A stretch of DNA of 64,000 nucleotides from Adiantum capillus-veneris (GCA_014529385.2 CM043963.1:97354412-97418411); one strand, 5' to 3'; positions 35,715-49,052 are shown, numbered from the stretch's first letter. Notes: generated by a model from the letters alone, not told the origin. Made by a program: numbers and translations.

Positions 35715-36023
35715 TTCAAAACCTTAGTTGCTACTCTCTTAGCCTTTGAAAATCAGCACTTAAGTATCTACACCCACGGCTCGAATTGGTTAATTATAGA
35801 GAGTAGTGGATTAGGTCTAACATAGCAGAATTGTCGAGGGATAGCTCCTTTCGGACTTCTTACAACTCAATAATGGTAAAATTGTAGGCAAGTCTAAAAA
35901 GACCAAAGCTCCCGAGGTGTGCACCATACCGCACAAAGTGGGCTCAACAAAACCAATAATAGATCCCGGCCCCACTTACCCTGATATAAGTAACAAAATT
36001 AACCATTAATAAGCTACTTATGG
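35715..36023 (-). other. A1 leader, proximal part
   Basis: Non-coding, about 90% like 40260-40590 in A2. At its right edge lies TATGG (36019-36023), one copy of the A2 target duplication. Confidence 0.75.
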
Positions 36024-37750
36024 AATGTAATGGAAATGGCCTATGAACTTTGAGAGTAGCGGAATAAGGAAATTAGATAAAGGACTTTTGTGCGATTACT
36101 TTGTGAGCATAGTGGGTGAAGTTAATTGATGGTAGCAACATAAACATGGTACTTAGTTAACTTGGTATGAACAATACTTTTGCAAGAGGCATTTGTATTA
36201 TAGTTTCTCCCATCAAGAGAGACTTGGTCTTTGTGCTCCTTGTGACCTAGGTGATGCAATGAAGATGGAAAGCTTTATGCATCACAAACATAACATAAAC
36301 TTTGTAGAAAGCATTAATTATCCCAAGCCTCAGTCCCAAGGCCTCAAACACCTTCGAAGGTGGAGAGAGCTAGTGGGGAATGAGGATAGGGAAGAGGAAG
36401 AAGAAACATTCCATAAGAGAAAGAAATAGTTCCTCACTTATTATCACTCTTCTTGCTAGCATACATAATAGCATAGTAATGAGGATGGAGAAGATGGAAA
36501 GCTTAAGCATTGAAGCATGGATCTTGGTTGGATTTGCATTCCATAGCCAAGAGTGTTGGTGTAGGCTGTCACTTCTCACAAGCTTGGAGAAGGAGGTGGA
36601 GTTCCTCAACTTTCACCAAGTGAGAATGAATCCACAAAATGAGTGTGTGTGTGTGTGTGTGTGTGGTGTATATCCCCCCATCACCCCCCTTGCTTGCTTG
36701 GGGCGAGTTGTAGCTTTTACAAATCTTTCAAGCTCATTGGACCCCTCTCCCCCCTAGCCAATCACATGCAGTATGCATTCAAGTACATGGGTAGTCTATG
36801 GACAAGTTTCCTCCTTACCCCTTAGAGAGAGAGAGCTTGAAAATATCTAGATATTTGTTGGATGGAACTATAAGCTCATTGGACCCCTCTTTAGCCCAAC
36901 CAATAGCATTCAAGCACACCATGTGGTTAAATATAGGGAGGGTCTGATATGTGTCCCATGTGCCCTTTGAGAAAAGGGTGCCCTTTGGGTGAGTGGAAGG
37001 TTAAGTCAAAGATTCCCCTAACTTTGGGACTTTCATGCATAGGAAGCTTCTCAAGCACCTTCCTCATTAAGTTTGTAGGGTCTCTTTTTGACTCAAGCAC
37101 CTTACTCCCCCATGCATGGGAAACTTCTCAATCACATTCTTCATTAGTTTTGTCGGGTATCTTTTTGACTCAAGCACCTTACCCCCAATGCATGGAAAGC
37201 TTCTCAAGCACCTTCCTCATTAAGTATGACAAGCACCTCAAGTACCTTAGTCATCAAGCACAACAAGCACTTCAAGCACCTTAGTCATCAAGCACACACC
37301 TTAGTCATCAAGCACGACAAACACCTTAAGCTTAGGTCAGGTTCCCACCTCAAGCTCAGCCCTAGCTTGCCTAAGGTCAAAAGAATTTTAACACTAACCA
37401 TTGGAGGTCTTTAATGAAGCTAACCCTAAGGTCTTTTAAGCTCCATTAGATGCACATTGCTCTTTGATAGACTACCTCATTTTGAACCCCTATTGAGATG
37501 TAACCATCTCTCCTCTTGGTCCCTTATTGAGCTAAGTCTAGAAGCACTTATTGCAATTGCTCTTTGATAGACCATCTCCTTTTGAACCCCTATTGAGATG
37601 CAACCATCTCTCCTTTTGGTCCTGTGTTGAGATAGGTATAAAAGCACATGTCTCTATTCTAACTCTTGTTCCCATTTATTCTCCCATATTAAATGATCAA
37701 TTTAATATGAGAAAATAATTTGCTAAAGTTAGATATTATATTTTATGACA
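36024..37750 (-). repeat. 3' LTR of A2
   Basis: About 1.73 kb; most similar to 40594-42431. Contains a short GT tract (36642-36664). Preceded (minus strand) by the same polypurine tract as A1. Confidence 0.88.
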
Positions 37751-38329
37751 TTACCTCTCTCTTGAAATCATAGTCGTCCTCGACTATGCGGTAGAGAAGA
37801 TAAAGCATAGTCATTAGTCCATGTTTCTTAGCAGATAGAGGATCCCTTTTTACCCTACGACATCATTCCAAGATGGATGACTAATCCATTTGGTGCTTGT
37901 GAGACATAGCTGCCGCAAGCATGTCTGCTCTTTAGTCCATATCATACTTCCAAAGTAGAGCGACTAGTTCTACTTGGTGTTTGTGAGATGTCGTCACCAC
38001 AAACATGATTCTAAGCATGCATACTATTTAAATTTGTGCACAATAAAAAGAGAACTAGTCTTATAAGACAAAAACATTTTACATTTTAAATGCATTTTTA
38101 TATGCTTACTCTGGTGCAACATTATAAGCATTGACAAGGTTTATATTATCCTTAAGCTAGGTTCCTTGCATCCATTTAGCATCTTTAAAAGATAATTCTT
38201 TAACTTAATAAGATATCGTCAGATAATCTTACCATTTCTTAACACCTTGTATTCATGTCATAGGATGGACTCGGATTGAAGTACTTCTTCTTGATCTTCG
38301 ATTTGTGGAAGGTCTGCAACTATTGCTTC
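37751..38329 (-). other. A2 3' non-coding region and integrase tail scrap
   Basis: Matches 8628-8819 plus 19838-20215 of A1. Positions 37932-37950 (TTAGTCCATATCATACTTC) are the unfilled equivalent of the C1 insertion site in A1. Confidence 0.82.
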
Positions 38330-40259
38330 TTATGCACTTGCCTCATGATCTCCTCTTGTTGAGCTTGTGAAACTCGATAAGGAGACTTGTTAGGCAGTGA
38401 GCTTCTTGGTAGGAGCTCAATTGCATGGTCATCATCCCTCATTTTCTAGGTAGCTTACTAGGGATGTCATCAATGAAAACATCTTGGGATCCATTAGACA
38501 ACTCTAATTCCTCTTGATTCCCTTTATTACAAGGATATGGTGTTCCCCGACTCATTAGCATCTATGTACATGCTCTATTCCCAGTAGGTGAAGTAGATTC
38601 TCATTTCAGGGAACTTCATGTTGAAAGCCATGCGGTTAAACCATGGTGCCCCAACGATAACATTCTCATGTTTGAGAGGAGAGATGAAGAAATCCTTTTT
38701 GTCCACGTAGCTTTGGACATAAATCCTTGATTTTCCAATTAAGGAAGTAACTGAGACGTCTTGTCCCTTGATAGCTCCATTGGCTTTCAATGCATCTCCC
38801 ATCTCGTGGGCTTGTATGCCTAGCTTAGTGGTCAACTCCGTGGATATGAAGTTGTGAGTTGAACCAGGGCCAAACAAAATAAAGGCATCATGCTGAAATC
38901 TTTGGCAATGAGCATCCTCTTTTGGAGCTTCAAACATAGAGGCTCTAGAAGTCTCATTGTGGGCAATTCTCTTGGGGCAAGGACAATAAAGCTTCTAGCT
39001 CTTTAGGAGAGAGTTTATATTTACCTTTGTAAACTCCCTTCTCCTTGGACCGATTGTTGTTGTTGTTGGAATAGCCTTGGTAAGAATTTTGGGCATTGGT
39101 TTTCCTCTTGGCATCACTTTTGTCTTTATTTTCCATGGGCTTGATATTCCGTCAGCCCCTTGTCGGACATTGATGCGTGAAGCAACCATGGTGTGGTGGA
39201 TTACTTTGGTGATAGAACCAGGCCGTTGAGAGTTGACATACTCGGCCATCTCTTTGGGTAATCCAACACAAAATTATTACTTTTGCTCAGCAAAGTCTAG
39301 CTTTTGAAAGACAGTAGCCTTGAGATGTAAATCCCAAAACTTGTCCACATATTTGTGGATAGACTCATGAGAGAGAAGCCTCAAACTCCGCCATTCGGTG
39401 AGCACTTTGTCCTTTGCATCGCTTGCAAGGAATTGCTTCATGATGGAAACTCGTAGAGTTTTCCATGTCTTTGGGGCTTCGCTATTTCCATGAAGGCTAG
39501 CCCACCATTGAAGAGCCGATTTTTGGAAGTGCATAGCTACATGGCGTAGCTTGGAGGACTCCGAAAAGCCCTCGTCTCCAAAGGCCGCATCAAATTGTTG
39601 GATGAAGGCCAATACTTTGTCGATAGCACCAAAGGTGTCATCATAGTGAGAAAAGAGATACTCTTTCCTCCCTCTTTGAACTTTTTTAGCTTTTGTGACC
39701 TTTGCCATGCAGGGTAAAATTTGCAATGTCTCCCCTCTTGTATTCTCTAGGAGAAAAGCCATAGATTTTGTCAAAAGAGGAGGGTAATCTCTTTCTTTTC
39801 CTTTTCTTCCTTTGTTTCCTCTCTTCCCTTTTGGAGCGACGAGGAAAAGTTGACCGTTTCCTCTTGGGAGGAGTTGCCGATCATCTAGACTATCGTCTTC
39901 ATGGAGCCACATCTTCTGAGGAACTTAGGGATTCATTACTTTCTCGTTCTTTGAATTACTCCTCTCGTATGGGAGAGAGTCTTCTTTCGGGGGTCTCATC
40001 AAGAGCCTCCTAAGCTCTCTCTCCTCTTAGAGAGGAAAGGAAATCCCATAAGCACGAAGTTGTTGAGTAACTCTGGCTTGCAAAGGGGGGTTGCCCATAC
40101 CTTGTTGCAACCTAATGACAAGATAATTAACAAACATGGGGGCATCATCATTAGCACCTTCATGTGCAAAATCAAAGTATCAATGTTCATTCTACTCTCT
40201 TGGTTATTGTCAGCCATGTTAATTAAACTTATGTGTTTACTTAGTGTATGCTTTGGCAA
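38330..40259 (-). mobile_element. A2 gag and protease region
   Basis: Minus strand. Gag begins near SKHISLINMADNNQESRMNI; core motifs SALQWWASLHGNSEAPKTW and LHLKATVFQKLDF; protease ILFGPGSTHNFISTEL and VIVGAPWF. It parallels A1 33565-35714 closely. Several breaks. Confidence 0.83.
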
Positions 40260-40593
40260 TTCAAAACCTTAGTTGCTACTCCTCTTAGCTTTTGAAAATA
40301 GGCACTTAAGTATCTACACCCATGGCTCGAATTGGTTAATTATAGAGAGTAGTGGAGTGAGTCTAACATAGCGAAGTTGCCGAGGGATAGCTCCTTTTGG
40401 ACTTCTTATGGCTCAATAATGGTAAAGCCATAGGCAAGTCTAAAAAGACTCCATTATTAAAACCAAAGCTCCCGAGGTGTGCACCATATCCCACATAGTG
40501 GGCTAAACAAAACCGATAATAGATCTCAATCCCACTTACCCTAATATAATTAACAAAATCAACCATTAATAGGCTACTTAAGGACCTCTCTTC
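40260..40593 (-). other. A2 leader
   Basis: Parallels the A1 leader. It includes GCTACTTAAGGACCTCTC at 40573-40590, the unfilled form of the site where A2 itself entered A1. No clear primer site remains beside the LTR. Confidence 0.7.
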
Positions 40594-41278
40594 AATGTAA
40601 TGGAAATGGCCTATGAACTTTGAGAGTAGCGGAATTAGGAAATTAGATGAAGCACTTTTGTGAGATTACTTTGTGAGCATAGTGTGTGAACTTAATTGAT
40701 GGTAGCAACATAAACATGGTACTTAGTTAACTTGGCATGAACAATACTTTTGCAAGAGAGAGAGAAGGTTTAGAGAACATGACAATAGTTGAGGACCAGA
40801 TTCATACGGAGTCGGTCCCCCCTCCAATAGGCATTTGTATTATAGTTTCTCTCATCAAGAGAGACTTGGTACAATACAATCTTTGTGTTCCTTGTGACCT
40901 AGGTGATGCAATGAAGATGGAAAGCTTCATGCATCACAAACATAACATAAACTTTCTAGAAAGCATGAATTATCCCAAGCCTTAGTCCCAAGGCCTCAAA
41001 CACCTTCGAAGGTGGAGAGAGCTAGTGGGGAATGAGGATAGGGAGATTCCATAGGAGAAAGAAATAGTTCCTCACTTACCATCACTCTTCTTGCTAGCAT
41101 ACATAATAGCATAGTGATGAGGATGGAGAAGATGGCAAGCTTAAGCATTGAAGCATGGATCTTGGTTGGATCTGCATTCCATAGCCAAGAGTGTTGGTGT
41201 AGGCTCTCACTTTTCACAAGATTGGAGAAGGAGGCGAAGTTCCTCAACTTTCACCAAGTGAGAATGAATCCACAAAAT

Positions 41279-41320
<42 letters not shown>

Positions 41321-42431
41321 TGTATATCCCCCATCACCCCCCTTGCTTGCTTGGGGTGAGTTGTAGCTTTTACACATCTTTCAAGCTCATTGGACCCCTC
41401 TCCCCCCTAGCCAATCACATGCAGCATGCATTCAAGTACATGGGTAGTCTATGGACAAGTGTCCTCCTTACCCCTTAGAGAGAGAGAGAGCTTGAAAATA
41501 TCTAGATATTTGTTGGATGGAACTATAAGCTCATTGGACCCCTCTTTAGCCCAACCAATAGCATTCAAGCACACCATGTGGTTAAGCATAGGGAGGGTGT
41601 GACATGTGTCCCATGTGCCCTTTGAGAAAAGGGGTGCCCTTTGGGTGAGTGGAAGGTTAAGTCAAAGATTCACCTAACTTTGGGACTTTCATGCATAGGA
41701 AGCTTCTCAAGCACCTTCCTCATTAAGTTTGTAGGGTCTCTTTTTGACTCAAGCACCTTACCCCCCATGCATGGGAAGCTTCTCAAGCACCTTCCTCATT
41801 AAGTTTGTAGGGTCTCTTTTTGACTCAAGCACCTTACCCCCCATGCATGGGAAGCTTCTCAAGCACCTTCCTCATCAAGTATGACAAGCACCTCAAGTAC
41901 CTTAATCATCAAGCATGACAAGCACCTTAAGCACCTTAGTCATCAAGCACGACAAGCACTTCATGCACCTTAACCATCAAGCACGACAAGCACCTCAAGC
42001 TTAGGTCGGGTTCCCACCTCAAGCTCAACCCCAGCTTGCCTAAGGTCAATTGCCTAAGGTCAAAGGACTTTTAACACTACCACTGAAGGTCTTTAATGAA
42101 GCTAACCCTAAGGTCTTTTAATCTCCATTAGATGCACGTTGCTCTTTGATAGACTACCTCCTTTTGGACCCCTATTGAGATGTAACCATCTCTCCTCTTG
42201 GTCCCCTGCTTAGGTACGTCTAGAAGCACTTATTGCACATTGCTCTTTGATAGACCATCTCCTTTTGGAACCCTATTGAGATGCAACCATCTCTCCTTTT
42301 GGTCCTGTGTTGAGATAGGTGTAGAAGCACATGTCTCTATTTTAACTCTTGTTCCCGTTTATTCTTCCACATTAAATGATTAGTTTAATATGAGAAAATC
42401 ATTTGGTAAAGTTAGATACTATATTATGACA
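40594..42431 (-). repeat. 5' LTR of A2
   Basis: About 1.84 kb. Contains a GT tract (41281-41319) and several CAAGCACCTT-type short repeats at about 41.7-42.0 kb that differ in number from the sister LTR. Confidence 0.88.
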
Positions 42432-42489
42432 TAAGGACCTCTCTTCTTAAGTAAGAAAAGAGAAACCAAATGCTCTGATACCAATCTAA
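42432..42489 (-). other. A1 leader, distal part, with tRNA-Met primer site
   Basis: GCTCTGATACCA (42472-42483) is the reverse complement of TGGTATCAGAGC. This is the A1 primer site, cut off from the rest of the A1 leader by A2. Confidence 0.85.
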
Positions 42490-43000
42490 TGGAAATGGCC
42501 TATGAACTTTGAGAATAATGGAATTCAGAGAATTAGAGTGAGCATTTTTGTGAGATTACTTTGAGAACATAGAGGGTGAGATTAATTGATGGTAGCAACA
42601 TAAACATAGTACTTAATTAACTTGGCATGAACAATACTTTTGCAACAGAGAGAGTATTAGAGAACATAACAACAGTTGAGGACCAAATTTACTTAGAGCC
42701 GTGGTCCCCCCTCCAAAAGGCTTTTGTATTATAGATTCTCCCATCAAGAGAGACTTGGTATAATACAATCTTTGTGTTCCTTGTGACCTTGGTGATGCTA
42801 TGAAGATGGAAAGCTTCATGCATCACGAGCATAACATAAACTTTCAAAAACCATTAACTATTCCAAGGCCCCAAACACCTGGCTTGGAGAAGGAGATGGA
42901 GCTCTTGCACTTTGCACTTCACACAATGAGAGAGAGAGAGAGAGAGAGAGAGTGTGTGTGTATGTGTGTGGAAGAATATACCCCTTCTCATGCTTGGTCC

Positions 43001-43035
<35 letters not shown>

Positions 43036-43680
43036 ATAATTTAATTATATCATTTAGACACGTGTCCTCTTTTTCCTCTCTGAGAGAAAGAACCTAATTA
43101 TTCATTTTTATGCATCTAAATTCTCATTGGACCTCTTTGAAGCCTATCCAATAGGATTCAAGCACATCATGAGGGCCACATGTGGAAGATCTTACATGTG
43201 TCTTTTATGCTTCTTAAGATGTCATGTTTGAATTGAACACTTCAAGCACCTAGTCAATTAAGCATGAAAACTGTTTATGCCTCTTGAGAGATCATTTTTG
43301 AATTGAACACTTCAAGCACCTTAGTCATTTAAGTATGCGAAATACCTCAAGCTTGTGCAAGGTTTCCACAAACACCTTAAGCACCTTAGCACCTCATGCT
43401 TGGGTAGCATTCCCACCTCAAGGTCAACCCTACTTTTAAACACTAACTTTTGGAGGTTTTTAATGAAGCTAACCCTAAGGTCTTTTAAGCTCCATTAGAT
43501 GCATGTTTCTCTTTGATAGACTACCTCCTTTTGATTGAGATGTAACCATATCTCTCCTTGGTCCCTTGCTGAGGTAAATCTAGAAGCACATATTGCACAT
43601 TGCACTTTGGTAGACAGTCTCCTTTTGGACCCCTATTGAGATGCAGCCATTTCTCCTTTTGGTATCTTGTTGAGATAGGT
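42487..43680 (-). repeat. 5' LTR of A1, cut by the T1 insertion
   Basis: Closest to 6640-8627, with the same LTR sub-type; contains a GA tract (42928-42952) and a CT tract (43002-43032). Similarity ends exactly at 43680, where an LTR starting TGTTAACT begins. The missing part is not found up to 64,000. Confidence 0.85.
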
Positions 43681-44599
43681 TGTTAACTAAGTCAACGTCA
43701 GTTAACAGAAGCTGCTAAAGACCGAAGACGTACGAATGCACATCGAAGATCAAAATAAAGAAGCAGTAAAGATTCGAGTTACACATTTTCCACGTTTTCC
43801 CAAAATGGTCACGTACTGTAAATTCCCGCTTTCTTTCAATCCATTGTAATATTTTATTGTGTTATGGGCTCAATGGGAGTTCCAAGATGTAAAGAATAGG
43901 TCAATTACTATGCCTAGGTTCAAATACAGTAAGTGGTGGAGCCCTAAAGTCCTTGGGCATCCGGACATTGTATATTTTTACCCTAGGTATATAAGACAGT
44001 GTGTAAAAGAAATTAGGGTTCTCAAGCTCATTTGTTGAGAGCACTCTTTGGTGAGAGCTCTTGAGGTGTGTGGTTATGGAGTCCTTGAGCTTGTCCTTGC
44101 TCATTAGACTTGATTAACACTAATCAATGATTCATTCTCTTTCACTATGCCTCTCTCATGCTTCTTATGATTGCCTATGATGCTTAGATTAGCTAGATCT
44201 TAACTAATTAATGGTTAATCTCTCTCTAATCTTGTGTGATTGCGCTCTTTTGCTTGTGTGTGCATGTAGGTTTGATTGGAGTGTGGTGCTCAATAGATCT
44301 ATGTGTGTGTGCTTGTGATTAGTGTGTTGTATGATAGGATTAGTGTTGTGTGCGTCTTGCAATCGTAGTGTGTGTGATTGGGTTGATTAGAGGTGAAGAG
44401 AAGTGGATATGGAGATTGCCCTTCATTGTGACTTAGCTCCTCCATAGGCCGAGAAGCTCAATTCGTAGAGTTAACCATTTGTGTTGCCACGATTAGCTCA
44501 CTAACCGTGTGAGTGTTTCCATGCCCTAGCCGGGTAGCTCATCCCTCTGGATTGATAAATTTGTTGGTCATTAGAGCTATTGCAACGATGGAACCCCCA
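43681..44599 (+). repeat. LTR at the 5' end of T1
   Basis: About 919 bases, starting TGTTAACT and ending ACCCCCA just before the primer site. It has a TATATAAG box near 43,988. The first 27 bases form an inverted repeat, TGTTAACT and AGTTAACA around 11 bases. No second copy in the window. Confidence 0.65.
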
Positions 44600-44604
44600 A
44601 TATT

Positions 44605-44622
44605 TGGCATCATTGCCGGGGA
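44605..44622 (+). other. tRNA-Asp-like primer-binding site of T1
   Basis: TGGCATCATTGCCGGGGA differs at two positions from TGGCGCCGTTGCCGGGGA, the tRNA-Asp primer site known from Tat/Athila-type elements. Confidence 0.8.
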
Positions 44623-46620
44623 CGATGGTCTACGCTAGTGTAATTGTGGCATAAATGAATGCGTTCCCTCACTAATTTCTTTACTTATTTCACTTGTGTG
44701 TTTATGTTTTTTGTGGATTTTGAATGTGTATGCATGAAGCATTGTGTTCATAATTCCCTAATGTGTTACCATATCTTGCCAATTGTGTGTTTACACACTC
44801 TAATTTCACACTAACCCCTTGCTAATTTGACTAATTTTTGCTAACTTACTAATTTGCTATGAAGGATTGGAGCATTCAACCATTCAATTGATTTTCAACG
44901 GAAAGGTAATTAAAGTGGTATTCTCAACCTCCCTAGAATCTAAGGATGTGTAGAATTGTGTAAAGATCCCACCATGATGATGCAATGTAATGCCATGCTA
45001 TGTTGATGCAATGCAATGTTGATGTTATGGATTGAAAATTTTATGATTATATATTTTCACGCCGTCGTAATGCCGAAATTTTTAAGAATTTCTGGCGCAT
45101 GAATTTGATAAATTTCAATTGCTAATCGATGATTGTGTGTTGCTAATTGGGTGCCTAATTGAGTTAATTGCATGCTTGGATGGTCAATTTCAAGTGTGTG
45201 TGCACTAAAATCAAGTGTGTGTGCATTCTAATTGAGTGTGTGTATGCCTAATTTTATGTGTGTTTGCACTATCGTGCCCATGTTTGTGCACCTAAAAATC
45301 AATGTGTGCATTATGATTTTTCAATTGTGATGCTTGATTTGTGTTGTGATCATGCCCAACTAATGATTTGTGAAGTCACATTGCAAATCCGACAAGTTTA
45401 ACTATTTTGTGTGTGCACCTAAAGATTGGTAAAAACTTTCAATTTTTTAGTGTGTGTGCGCCTAAAAAGTGTTTAATTTGCATGGTTAATTCAATGTTTT
45501 GATTGCATAATTGATGTGTGTAATGATTAATTTCTACGTTTTTGTGCTCAAAACAGTGATTTACACACTCTAATTGCGTTAATTTTTGACCTAATTTTGT
45601 CGATAATTTTGCTAGTTTAATTGCCTAGTCTTGATTTATTAGTGGAAATTGTTTGGCAATTGAATTGATGCGATTTTGGCAATTTTATTTGGATGCACTA
45701 TTCCCCAATGTGTGGAGAATTTGTAGAAATTTTTTGGGTATTTCGGATAATTTTTGCATTAATTTGGCAATTTTTTGCTAATTTGTTACTAATTTTTGCA
45801 TTAATTTTTGGATAATTCCATAAAAAATTGATTTTGCGATCTTTACGATCTATTTTGTGTGTGCGTATTTAGGCATCATTTTGTTCGCATTTGTGTCCTC
45901 CGTGGTTGGGTTTTGAGCTTTTGCTATTTTCGGGGATCGGTGGGCAATTTTGTCGAAATTGGCATTTTCAAGAAAAATATGCTATTTTCGATGTGCTTGT
46001 GCGTGTCAAAAATGTTTAGTTGTGAATGTCGGTAATTTTCTAAGATTCCTAGAATTTTTTGGACTTCTCTGGTAAATTTTGGGATTTTCTGACAATTTTT
46101 TGGAGTTTCGGCTAATTTTTGGCTATTTTTGGCATTTTTGGAAATAAAAAATTAATAAAAAACGGGGTTCGGACTTCGGTACCGTGGCTTGCGGCGCATC
46201 AAATTCTGAAGTCGGATAAAAATTTATGGTTTGTACAGATAGCTTTCGTCGTCGGCATTAAAATTCTCTTCTTTTTCTTTCCGCTCCGTTCCGCGTGAAC
46301 CCATCCACTCACCCTCTCTCTTCTCTTACTCTCTCTCTCTCCTGTATTCTCTCTTTGCGGGGTCTAGTGCATTTTAACCGGCTGATATTCTAAAGTCCTG
46401 TTTAGATTTTGAGCTTGCCTTGAAGAAAACAGGCGATTTCCACAAGTTTTAGTGTAATTACCGGCAAAAGCTTCAAATTTTGACCTAAAAACCGATAGAA
46501 TTTCAAATTTGCCCTTATTTTCTTCAAAAAAAATGTATTTTTCTAGCCCTGTCTCTCTCTTACCTCTCTCTCAAACTTATACCCTCCCCCTAACTCTTTC
46601 TCTCTCCTTCTCTAACCCCT

Positions 46621-46658
<38 letters not shown>

Positions 46659-47165
46659 ACGCGAGACCCTCCACACGAGACCCCCCTCCAGGCTCCCTTT
46701 GTCGTGTACCTCTTTCTCACGCGTGCCAGGCTGCTAGCCGTCGTGGTCATTTCTGCCTGCACGCGCCTCGTCCGTCTGTCCCGGAGACTGTGCCCCTGCC
46801 CTTTGCCCACGTGCGCCATCATCGGCCTTGCAAATTCCTCCAGTCAATGCGCGCCGTTAGCGAATCAGTGCCTCTAGCAGCCGCGTCACAGGCCAGATAA
46901 GCCAAGCTAAGGTTTGTTTTTTTCTAATTTTTAAATTTATTTTTATTTTATATGAAAAAAGTATAAAAATCAAATCAAAAAATTTAAAAAAAATCCAAAA
47001 AAAGGGGATTTAAAAATCACATATAAACAATTTAAGATTTCAAAATCTAATAAAAAAGAAAAAATCATTTAAAAAATAAAAAAAGAAACTAAAAAATTTC
47101 TAGAAAAATAAAAAATTCATAGAAAAAATCACAGAGAATTAAAACAAATTCTGCCAGAAAGTACA
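44623..47165 (+). other. Long AT-rich leader of T1
   Basis: About 2.5 kb with no recognisable coding domain. T- and TG-rich words such as GTGTGTGCA and AATTTTTG recur. It includes a CT tract (46625-46656) and an A-rich end (46.95-47.15 kb). Very long leaders are known in Ogre/Tat elements. Confidence 0.65.
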
Positions 47166-48889
47166 ATGGATCTTTTAAGGTCAAAGGTTACTCAGATGCA
47201 GATGGACAATGCTCAACAATTGCAAAAAGGTGCAATATCACAGTCATGCGAGTCGACAACAACGGAAGCAGGTGGTCAAAGCAAAGAAAATGCAGATAAA
47301 GTTCAACCAAAGGATGTTGCCATAGCAAAAGAAGTCAAATCAGACACAAATCGTGAGACGATCAAGTGCAACATTGTTGGTGAAAACGAAGAAAAGTTAT
47401 CAAGTGAAGTAAATCTAGATTTTCAGTTAGACAAGAACCTCATGTCTTTTCGCACTTGGAAAGATGTGGCCAACCACAGTTGGAAGATGCTCCTGAATTT
47501 GTGAGCATATCTGGAAATAAACGAGCAGAATGCTGGGGAACCATCTCCACCACCATTCAAGAAAGTTCACAGATCATCATAGCTCAATTTCATGTGATCA
47601 CAACAAAAGATATGCCATACGACATCATAATGGAAATGCCAATGGCCCAGAAGATGCTAGACATACAGAATGCAAACATGACGAAGTCATCACAGAAAAC
47701 AAAGAATGAAGACCAAGACTGGTCACTTGTGGACGACATCACAAGGTCCTCAAGCATAGCTAAAATGGAGACTGAAATCAAAGCAGATCTTATTGAAGAT
47801 GATTCATCTCCATCGAACAGAGCTTCAGAAGAGCTTAAAGCAGATCTCACCAAGGCTATTCAAGAGAGTCTTAGAGACAATCGTGCTCCGCAAAACAATC
47901 ATATGTATCCAAGAAGGGAGCAGCAATGGTGCTCAGTATGCTATGGACCGCATAGTACCAGTGAATGCCCTACTTTTAGAGTAAAATTCAATGGGAACTG
48001 CAATGCATGTGGGAGGTATGGTCATCAAGCTAAGGATTGCATAGTATTTAAGCGCGCGATGGCCAATAGACCAACCTTAGCATGGACAGACACACCTCAA
48101 GTGCCTGCATTGATGCCGGATCCACCTCTTGAACAAACAGCACAACACATGGTCCCTAGGGCCCAAAATGTTGTTCAAACAACACCTTTACCACCTCCAG
48201 TGCTAGGACCGCAACCACCACATCCGAGAATCACTTCTGTGAATTAAGTGGGTTGTGAGTCATCTATTTCTTGTTTGGAAGGCTATGAGGAAGATATAGA
48301 TCCTAATATCGCCTATGGGATGGATGTGCTTGAAGAAAGTCCACAATACTACATGGAGGACTATTGGGGACAAGTCAAACCTGTATATCAAGTAGCTGCT
48401 CTTGCGGCAAGAGGCCAAAATATCAATTACACTGCTAAGAGACCACCTCTTCAATGCTATGAGTGTGGAGGTCCACATCGTGTAGCCGAGTGTCCTATTA
48501 GGCTACAAAAGAATGCCACACTAATGCAAACCAATCAAGCGAGCACGTCTACAATGCCGATACGCATGTGTAATCGATGTGGCATAGATCATTTGATTGC
48601 CCAATGTCCAAATAATCCAAATGCACCGAAGATCACGCCATTAAACTTGATTGAAGTTACCGAGGAGCCATCACCAAGTACACCCGTGGTACCAGTAAAC
48701 GTACTCACACGATCGATGCTTCAAAAACAAAATTATATTCTTGAGGAAAGAGACACGGCATCAATTGCCCAATCTCAGAAAAAGAAGAAAACACGAAGAA
48801 AGAGATCGCAAAAAGCAGCGAAGTCAGACCCCAGTTCAAAGACCAACATAGGGACTAGTGAACGACCCCGTATATATGAACGACGCTGA
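47166..48889 (+). mobile_element. T1 gag-like region with four zinc knuckles
   Basis: The first part (to about 47,840) begins MDLLRSKVTQMQ and is unlike T2 gag; the IIIAQFHVITTKDMPYDIIM segment resembles a retropepsin C-terminal half. The second part has four Cys-His knuckles: CSVCYGPHSTSEC, CNACGRYGHQAKDC, CYECGGPHRVAEC and CNRCGIDHLIAQC. Three of them are CX2CX3HX4C, one residue shorter than the usual CX2CX4HX4C. A Lys/Arg-rich stretch follows. Nearly identical to T2 59.9-61.0 kb. Confidence 0.72.
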
Positions 48890-49052
48890 AGAAGATTCTG
48901 ATTCAGGTGAAACCATAGAGACCAAAACGACCACTAACATAGAAACCAACAAGGAAGATCTTCATGAGCCACAATGACCAGGATCCAAAAAGAAGATAGG
49001 AACTTACCCAAACCCTACAGAGGAGATTGAGGGAGTCAAGCAATTAAGGAGT

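Larger units (their letters stand above)
36024..42431 (-). mobile_element. A2: family-A Ty3 element inserted in the leader of A1
   Basis: 6,408 bases. LTRs are 36024-37750 (3') and 40594-42431 (5'). Flanks TATGG (36019-36023) and TAAGG (42432-42436) are a target duplication with one mismatch. The interior has leader, gag-protease and the 3' end with integrase tail and polypurine tract; the central pol part is not present, so it could move only with help. In a 155-base LTR sample I counted 7 differences (about 4.5%), less than A1. Same strand and family as its host A1. Confidence 0.85.

Noticed and set aside
36024-43680. Tandem LTR array made by unequal recombination
   Set aside because: LTR similarity pairs outer with outer and inner with inner, and a near-match target duplication flanks A2, which fits a nested insertion better.
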